Assembly: GCF_000521605.1 (NCBI RefSeq)
Contig: NZ_CP006942.1
Location: 1,364,001 to 1,428,000, forward strand
Origin: Mannheimia sp. USDA-ARS-USMARC-1261
Lineage (GTDB): Bacteria; Pseudomonadota; Gammaproteobacteria; Enterobacterales; Pasteurellaceae
Direction: 5' to 3'
DNA: 64,000 nt
Shown: piece by piece, positions 58,212-64,000 of the stretch
Numbering within the stretch: position 1 is the stretch's first letter
How the letters are laid out: the number at the start of each line of letters is the position of its first letter
Made by a program: the position numbers and the translations under genes
The notes under the pieces: generated by a model
Databases searched by the model: none
Told to the model about the DNA's origin: nothing
The model's input: the letters and a program-made list of their open reading frames with translations, nothing else

Positions 58212-60113
58212 TTACATTACTAAACGACGAATATCTGCTAATACGCCATTGATATAGCTTAAGAATCTTGCACCATCAGCACCATCAATTACACGGTGGT
58301 CAAATGATAATGACAATGGAAGCATTAAACGTGGCTCAAATTCTTTGCCGTTCCAAATCGGTTGCATTTCAGATTTAGACACGCCTAAAATTGCCACTTC
58401 CGGTGCATTCACGATCGGGGTGAAGTGTGTAGTACCGATACCACCTAAACTTGAAATAGTAAAACAACCGCCTTGCATATCTGACGCAGTTAATTTACCT
58501 TCGCGTGCTTTTTTCGATACTTCCATTAATTCACGAGAAAGTTCGATAATGCCTTTTTTGTTTACATTTTTAAATACCGGAACAACTAAGCCGTTTGGTG
58601 TATCTACCGCAACACCGATGTTGATATATTTTTTCAATGTTAAACGTTGTGCATCTTCAGAAATTGAGCTGTTGAAACGAGGGAACGCTTCTAACGCACT
58701 TGCTACCGCTTTCATAATGAATACCACAGGCGTGATTTTCACATCCAACTTACGTTTTTCAGCTTCTTTATTTTGTTCTTTACGGAAGTTTTCTAATTCT
58801 GTGATGTCTGTACGATCGAAGTGCGTAACGTGTGGAATCATTACCCAGTTACGATGTAAGTTTGCACCAGAGATCTTATTGATACGGCTTAATTCAACTT
58901 CTTCAACTTCACCAAACTTACTGAAATCAACTTTCGGCCACGGTAATAAGCCTAAACCGGCACCGTTTGCTGCACCTGTTGCCGCAGCAGCTGTTCCACC
59001 TTGTTTTTCAAATACTTGAACTGCCGTTTTAACGTATGCTTGAATATCTTCTTTAACGATACGACCTTTACGACCTGTACCTTTTACTTTATCTAAGTTT
59101 ACACCAAACTCACGAGCTAAACGGCGAATTACAGGTGTTGCGTGTGCATAACCTGCCGCTGAAACCACTTGTTCTTGATTTAAACCAGATTGGTTTTGAC
59201 CTGTGGCAACTGCATCAGCTTTCGCTGGAGCGGCTACTTGTGGAGCAGGATCTGAAGCCACTTGAGTAGCTGCTGGTGCAGGTGCTGCACCTGCTACTTC
59301 AAATTTCATAATTAATGAACCGGTTGAAACTTTATCACCTGATTTCACTAAAATTTCTTTTACAACACCTGCAAATGGAGCCGGTACTTCCATTGATGCT
59401 TTATCGCCTTCAACAGTAATTAAAGATTGCTCTTCTGATACAGAATCTCCTACTTTAACCATAATTTCAGTTACGTTTACTTCATCGCCACCAATATCCG
59501 GTACATTCACATCTTTAATTGCAGATGCTGATGCTTGAGCCGGTGCAGCAGCTTCTGCAACCGGAGCTGCTTGTGCTGGTGCAGATGATGCTGTTTCAAA
59601 CTTCATAATTAATTTGCCTGTTGAAACTTTATCGCCTACATTGATAAAAATTTCTTTTACCACGCCGGCAACCGGAGCAGGAACTTCCATTGACGCTTTA
59701 TCGCCTTCAACGTTAATGATTGATTGATCAACTTCAACGCTATCACCTACTTTAACCATAATTTCGGTTACGTTTACTTCATCTGAGCCAATGTCCGGTA
59801 CATTAACTTCAACAACTGCTGAGGTTACCGGTGCAACAGGGGCCGCTTCTGCTTTTGGAACTTCAACCGCTGGTGCAGCATCAGCTGATTCCAATACTAA
59901 CATTGGGGAACCGGTTGAAACTTTATCACCTACTTTTACTAATACTTCTTTTACCACACCTGCTTCCGGTGCCGGTACTTCCATAGATGCTTTATCGCCT
60001 TCTACGTTAATGATTGATTGGTCTACCGAAATAGTATCGCCAACTTTTACCATCACTTCAGTAACACTTACTTCATCTGAACCGATATCTGGTACATTAA
60101 TTTGTTTTGACAT
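58212..60113 (-). CDS. aceF: Dihydrolipoamide acetyltransferase (pyruvate dehydrogenase E2)
   Basis: Core of the pyruvate dehydrogenase complex, passing acetyl from lipoyl arms to CoA. 633 residues. Three tandem lipoyl domains, lipoyl lysines K41, K139 and K238 in [12 protein letters not shown], joined by Ala/Pro-rich flexible linkers. Peripheral-subunit-binding domain near 325-360 ([27 protein letters not shown]). Catalytic domain to the end, with [15 protein letters not shown] near 603-617. The three lipoyl repeats are very alike at DNA level. It lies 108 bases after aceE. Confidence 0.97.
   Translation of the reverse strand: MSKQINVPDIGSDEVSVTEVMVKVGDTISVDQSIINVEGDKASMEVPAPEAGVVKEVLVKVGDKVSTGSPMLVLESADAAPAVEVPKAEAAPVAPVTSAVVEVNVPDIGSDEVNVTEIMVKVGDSVEVDQSIINVEGDKASMEVPAPVAGVVKEIFINVGDKVSTGKLIMKFETASSAPAQAAPVAEAAAPAQASASAIKDVNVPDIGGDEVNVTEIMVKVGDSVSEEQSLITVEGDKASMEVPAPFAGVVKEILVKSGDKVSTGSLIMKFEVAGAAPAPAATQVASDPAPQVAAPAKADAVATGQNQSGLNQEQVVSAAGYAHATPVIRRLAREFGVNLDKVKGTGRKGRIVKEDIQAYVKTAVQVFEKQGGTAAAATGAANGAGLGLLPWPKVDFSKFGEVEEVELSRINKISGANLHRNWVMIPHVTHFDRTDITELENFRKEQNKEAEKRKLDVKITPVVFIMKAVASALEAFPRFNSSISEDAQRLTLKKYINIGVAVDTPNGLVVPVFKNVNKKGIIELSRELMEVSKKAREGKLTASDMQGGCFTISSLGGIGTTHFTPIVNAPEVAILGVSKSEMQPIWNGKEFEPRLMLPLSLSFDHRVIDGADGARFLSYINGVLADIRRLVM
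59310..60110 (-). repeat. Three tandem lipoyl-domain DNA repeats in aceF
   Basis: Units of about 290-300 bp around 59890-60110, 59590-59815 and 59300-59510. The lipoyl-lysine segment is nearly identical in all three. Confidence 0.8.
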
Positions 60114-60211
60114 TTTAAAATCCTTCTTTTGTAAACAGATAAACTGATTTTATCCTTACAAATTTAGGGTGGGTTTCCCCACCCCATTTTGCAAAATTTT
60201 CGTTAAATTTT

Positions 60212-60220
60212 ACCGCTTGT
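60212..60220 (-). repeat. DNA uptake signal sequence
   Basis: ACCGCTTGT preceded by TTTTGCAAAATTTT, immediately past the aceE stop. Confidence 0.82.
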
Positions 60221-60221
60221 A

Positions 60222-62879
60222 TTACGCATATAATGGGTTAATACGATCCACATTTAAGCCAAATTTAGCAATAGCATCAGCAACAACTTTAGTTTCCACT
60301 GTGCCTTCTTTCGCTAATTGAGCAAGTGCTGCAACTACTACATAACGCTCATCAACTTCAAAGTGTTCACGTAAGTTTGCACGGCTGTCTGAACGACCAA
60401 AACCATCTGTACCTAACACGTGATAGTGTTTGCTTGGTACATACGCACGAATTTGTTCAGCGTATAGTTTCATATAGTCAGTTGCTGCAACTGTTGGTAA
60501 ATCAGCTAACACTTGTGCTACATAAGGAACACGTTGTTCCTCTGTTGGATGTAATAGATTCCAACGTGCAGCATCCGCACCATCACGACCTAACTCATTG
60601 AATGATGGAGCTGAGAATACATCTGCGGTTACACCATAGTCATTTGCAAGAATTTGAGCCGCTAAGCGAACATGACGCATAATTGCACCTGAGCTTAATA
60701 ATTGAACACGACCTTTACCTTTGCCTTCAACCGTTTCAAATTTATATAAACCTTTACGGATACCTTCTTCTGCACCTGCTGGCATTGCCGGTTGGTCTGT
60801 AATTTCGTTTAATGTTGTGATGTAGTAGAAAACATCTTCTTGAGCTTCACCATACATACGGCGGATACCATCTTGAACGATTACCGCCACTTCAAATGCA
60901 AATGCCGGGTCATAAGTTACACAGTTCGGAATTACACCTGCTTGGATATGGCTATGACCATCTTCGTGCTGTAAACCTTCACCATTTAAGGTTGTACGAC
61001 CTGATGTACCACCGATCATAAAACCACGAGCTAATTGGTCACCTGCTAACCACATCATATCACCCACACGTTGGAAGCCAAACATTGAGTAATAGATGAA
61101 GAATGGGATCATCGGCAAGTTGCTTACCGAGTAAGAAGTCGCTGCAGCTACCCAAGATGCGGTTGCACCTAATTCGTTGATACCTTCTTGTAATACTTGA
61201 CCATCTTTTGCTTCACGGTAGTAAGCTACTAAATCACGGTCTGATGGCACATAGTTTTGACCAAATGGATTGTAAATACCGATTTGACGGAATAAACCTT
61301 CCATACCGAAAGTACGAGCTTCGTCCGCAATAATTGGTACGATTTGCTGACCGATATTTTTATCTTTTAATAGGGTATTTAACACTCGAGAGAATGCCAT
61401 CGTAGTTGAAATACCACGCGGTTGCTCATCTAATAATGCTTGGAATTCCGATAATTTAGGCACTTTGAATTCAACAGTGAATTTCGGTTTACGCACCGGT
61501 ACATAACCGTTTAAATCTTTACGTTTACCGTGTAAGTAGTTGTATTCTTCTGAACCCTCAGCAAATTTGATGTAGTCTAAGTTTTCAACTTGCTCATCAG
61601 TTAATGGCAATTCAAAGTAATCACGGAAGCCTTTTAAGCTCTCTAATGACATTTTCTTAGATTGGTGAGCAGTATTTTTACTTTCTGCTTCAGGAATACG
61701 GTAGCCTTTTACTTGTTGAGCTAAGATCACAACCGGCTTGTCTGATTTTTGTGCTTTCGCATACGCTGCGTAAAGTTTTTCAGAATCGTGTGCACCACGA
61801 CGTAATGCCCAGATTTCATCATCTGTCATATCTGCAACTAATGCCGCAGTTTCCGGGTAACGACCAAAGAAATGCTCACGTATATAGGCACCGCTTTTTG
61901 ATTTAAATGTTAAATAATCACCATCTAACACTTCCATCATTAATTGGCTTAGTTTACCTGAAGTATCTTTTGCGAATAATTTATCCCACTCACTACCCCA
62001 TAATACTTTAATCACTTCCCAGCCGGCACCAGTAAATACGCCCTCTAATTCTTGAACGATTTTACCGTTACCGTTTACCGGACCATCTAAACGTTGTAAG
62101 TTACAGCTAACGGTGAAGATTAAGTTATTTAATTTTTCACGACCTGCGAAAGATAATGCACCTTTAGATTCGATTTCATCCATTTCGCCATCACCTAAGA
62201 ACGCATATACTTTTTGATCTGCGGTATCTTTTAAGCCACGATGTTCTAAATATTTTAAGAAACGTGCTTGGTAGATAGCATTAACAGGACCTAAACCCAT
62301 TGATACGGTTGAGAATTGCCAGAATTCAGGCATTAATTTAGGATGAGGGTAAGAAGATAAGCCGTCAACAAAAGCTTCTTGACGGAAGTTATCCATTTGT
62401 TCTTCAGTAATGCGACCTTCTAAGAACGCACGAGCATACATACCAGGAGCAGCGTGTCCTTGGAAGAAGATTAAATCACCGCCATTTTTCTCAGTCGGGG
62501 CTTTGAAAAAGTGGTTGAAACAAACTTCATACATTGTAGCCGCTGATTGGAATGTTGAGATGTGTCCACCTAAGTCAAGATCTTTTTTCTGGCTACGAAG
62601 TACTGTTGCAATCGCGTTCCAACGTACCGCAGAACGAATACGACGCTCGATTTTATGATCACCCGGATAAGCTGGTTGCTCAGAAACAGGAATCGTGTTT
62701 ACATAATCTGTCGTTGTACCTGTTGGCAATGAAACACCGCCAGCACGAGCTTGGCTAATAACTTGTTCAACAATAAATTGAGCACGCTCTAGACCTTCTT
62801 CACGAATTAATGAATCGAGTGATGCTAACCAATCTTGAGTTTCGATTGGATCTACGTCATTTCTCAAGTTCTCTGACAT
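60222..62879 (-). CDS. aceE: Pyruvate dehydrogenase E1 component (homodimeric type)
   Basis: Thiamine-diphosphate enzyme that decarboxylates pyruvate and acetylates E2 lipoyl groups. 885 residues, matching the single-chain E1 of enterobacteria. N-terminal E2-binding segment (DVDPIETQDWLASLDSLIREEG), ThDP motif GDGEMDEIESKGAL near 230 to ANNLIF-type LNNLIFTVSCNLQ, and a transketolase-like C-terminal half with GTSGRTTLNGEGLQHEDGHS near 622-641. First gene of aceE-aceF-lpdA. The regulator gene pdhR that precedes it in E. coli is absent. Confidence 0.98.
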   Translation of the reverse strand: MSENLRNDVDPIETQDWLASLDSLIREEGLERAQFIVEQVISQARAGGVSLPTGTTTDYVNTIPVSEQPAYPGDHKIERRIRSAVRWNAIATVLRSQKKDLDLGGHISTFQSAATMYEVCFNHFFKAPTEKNGGDLIFFQGHAAPGMYARAFLEGRITEEQMDNFRQEAFVDGLSSYPHPKLMPEFWQFSTVSMGLGPVNAIYQARFLKYLEHRGLKDTADQKVYAFLGDGEMDEIESKGALSFAGREKLNNLIFTVSCNLQRLDGPVNGNGKIVQELEGVFTGAGWEVIKVLWGSEWDKLFAKDTSGKLSQLMMEVLDGDYLTFKSKSGAYIREHFFGRYPETAALVADMTDDEIWALRRGAHDSEKLYAAYAKAQKSDKPVVILAQQVKGYRIPEAESKNTAHQSKKMSLESLKGFRDYFELPLTDEQVENLDYIKFAEGSEEYNYLHGKRKDLNGYVPVRKPKFTVEFKVPKLSEFQALLDEQPRGISTTMAFSRVLNTLLKDKNIGQQIVPIIADEARTFGMEGLFRQIGIYNPFGQNYVPSDRDLVAYYREAKDGQVLQEGINELGATASWVAAATSYSVSNLPMIPFFIYYSMFGFQRVGDMMWLAGDQLARGFMIGGTSGRTTLNGEGLQHEDGHSHIQAGVIPNCVTYDPAFAFEVAVIVQDGIRRMYGEAQEDVFYYITTLNEITDQPAMPAGAEEGIRKGLYKFETVEGKGKGRVQLLSSGAIMRHVRLAAQILANDYGVTADVFSAPSFNELGRDGADAARWNLLHPTEEQRVPYVAQVLADLPTVAATDYMKLYAEQIRAYVPSKHYHVLGTDGFGRSDSRANLREHFEVDERYVVVAALAQLAKEGTVETKVVADAIAKFGLNVDRINPLYA

Positions 62880-63209
62880 AGTATTCTTCCTTATTAAATT
62901 AATGATTGAAGTATAAATAACAAAATTTTAACAAATTTTGCTTGTTTGATGGTTTTTAGACCAATTTTGATCGAAAAAATTCATCTTAAATCGCTACTTT
63001 GAATTTCTTCTTAGCTGAAACTTAAGACTAAAAACCACAAGTAAACTAATTATCTATTTGATTTTAAACGTTTTTTACAGAAAATTATAAAATTTGTTTA
63101 AATTTTGTAGATAAATTTGTAGTGCAAGATAGCAAAAATCGCTGGTTTTGTCTAATTTTCAAGGGGAAGGCTTTCTTCTCCATTTATGAAAATAAAGTAA
63201 CATCACATT
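62880..63209. other. aceE upstream region, gene-free
   Basis: 330 AT-rich bases between aceE and pyrD. It holds the aceE ribosome binding site (AAGGAAGA), a candidate ArcA-type direct repeat at 62918-62932 (GTTA, 7 bases, GTTA on the minus strand), and an imperfect GGAGAAG / CTTCCCC hairpin (63153-63183) past pyrD. I see no open frame or RNA gene, and no canonical PdhR box. Confidence 0.55.
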
Positions 63210-64000
63210 CTATTTTTGCTTTAAGCGAACCTTAGCAACCTCTTGAATAAGTGATGGACCTTGATAAATCATCGCAGAGTAAACTTGAAGTAAACTCGCA
63301 CCGGCATCAATTTTCTCCTGCCCACTTTCTAGTGAATGAATGCCTCCGCTTCCAATGATAGGTACACGCCCGTTTAATTCTGTAGATAATCTTGCAATCA
63401 ATTTAGTACTTAATTGATGCAGTGGCTTACCACTTAATCCACCTTGCTGCTCAGAGTGCGTTAGACCAACCACACTTTCACGAGAAAGCGTGGTATTGCC
63501 TGCAATTACGCCATCAATTTGATGTCGAACCAGACTATCTGCAACAGACGCAATTTCTTCATCGGTTAAATCAGGGGCAATTTTTAATACAAGTGGTCGA
63601 TATTTACCAATTTTTTGCGAAAGTAATACTTGTTCTTGCTTAAGGTTATACAGTAAATCATCTAAGGCTTCGCCATATTGCAAACTACGCAAATTTTTAG
63701 TGTTTGGCGATGAGATATTAACCGTTACATAATCCGCATATTCATACACTTTGCGTAAGCAAATCAAATAATCATCTAAGCTACGCTCAATCGGCGTGAT
63801 CGAATTTTTACCGATATTAATTCCTAGAATGCCGTCATATTTTGCTTTTTTCACATTTTCAATTAAAGCATCTACACCTTTGTTATTAAAGCCGTTACGG
63901 TTAATAATGCCTTCAGCTTCTAAAACTCGAAATTGCCTTGGTTTAGGGTTTCCGTCTTGTGCAACAGGCGTAACCGTCCCCACTTCAATAAAGCCAAACC
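63210..64000 (-). CDS. pyrD: Dihydroorotate dehydrogenase (quinone), C-terminal part (cut by window edge)
   Basis: Membrane-associated flavoenzyme oxidising dihydroorotate to orotate in pyrimidine synthesis, class 2. The frame is open through the right edge: [20 protein letters not shown] continues upstream without a start, so about 70-75 N-terminal residues are missing. Visible: [22 protein letters not shown], the catalytic serine region [35 protein letters not shown] and the FMN-phosphate motif IGSGGIHS. Ends at 63210, with a weak hairpin downstream. Confidence 0.95.
   Translation of the reverse strand, partial: FGFIEVGTVTPVAQDGNPKPRQFRVLEAEGIINRNGFNNKGVDALIENVKKAKYDGILGINIGKNSITPIERSLDDYLICLRKVYEYADYVTVNISSPNTKNLRSLQYGEALDDLLYNLKQEQVLLSQKIGKYRPLVLKIAPDLTDEEIASVADSLVRHQIDGVIAGNTTLSRESVVGLTHSEQQGGLSGKPLHQLSTKLIARLSTELNGRVPIIGSGGIHSLESGQEKIDAGASLLQVYSAMIYQGPSLIQEVAKVRLKQK

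Noticed and set aside
62940-62990. PdhR box before aceE (ATTGGT and AACCAT are both present on the minus strand)
   Set aside because: The half-sites are separated by more than the required three bases and are imperfect.
63588-63626. Uptake sequence inside pyrD (ACAAGTGGTCGA with TTTTTTGCGAAAG)
   Set aside because: The core has a mismatch (GTGG for GCGG); at best a degenerate copy. The same applies to CAAGCGGT variants preceded by G or T at 26065, 48012 and 55371.

Overview
The window reads as chromosome of a gamma-proteobacterium of the family Pasteurellaceae. The strongest clue is the uptake signal sequence ACAAGCGGT (the Actinobacillus pleuropneumoniae type, not the Haemophilus influenzae AAGTGCGGT type). 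It occurs at many gene ends, often followed by a T-rich stretch and TTTTGCAAA, and often as facing pairs. Gene neighbourhoods (pnp-nlpI-deaD, acrRAB, mukFEB, metY-rimP-nusA-infB-rbfA-truB) fit this family. The genus is most likely Mannheimia, Actinobacillus or Bibersteinia; sequence reading alone does not settle which.

Layout. 1-10.9 kb: partial hisC, ftsH with rlmE, chaA, glmU, then guaB and guaA on the same strand but separated by a HAD phosphatase and an unknown two-helix membrane protein. guaB has a clear promoter and a PurR-type box. 10.9-18.1 kb: acrR-acrA-acrB multidrug efflux operon with a palindromic TetR operator, then yejL-yejM (envelope/LPS control). 18.2-24.2 kb: a 1554-residue trimeric autotransporter adhesin with a long TTTA tetranucleotide tract just upstream of its promoter, then a SotB-like MFS exporter. 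24.3-30.9 kb: mukF-mukE-mukB chromosome condensin. 31.1-38.2 kb: an AT-rich sugar-uptake cassette (AraC regulator, periplasmic binding protein, double ABC ATPase, two permeases, FGGY kinase) with a near-consensus CRP site. 38.3-46.7 kb: parC, pnp, nlpI, deaD, tadA. 46.7-56.5 kb: mltB, truB, rbfA, infB, nusA, rimP and initiator tRNA metY, then slt and tRNA-Gly/tRNA-Cys. 56.7-62.9 kb: pyruvate dehydrogenase complex aceE-aceF-lpdA. 63.2 kb to the end: 3' part of pyrD.

Most of the window is conserved housekeeping. The accessory or variable parts are the adhesin locus, the sugar cassette and the two genes lying between guaB and guaA. I found no prophage, insertion sequence, CRISPR array or defence system. 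The most noteworthy signals are regulatory: the repeat tract before the adhesin (probable phase or level variation), the CRP-like palindrome that doubles as a terminator ahead of the sugar operon, three successive terminator-like hairpins between metY and rimP, and uptake sequences used as terminators or embedded in coding sequence.
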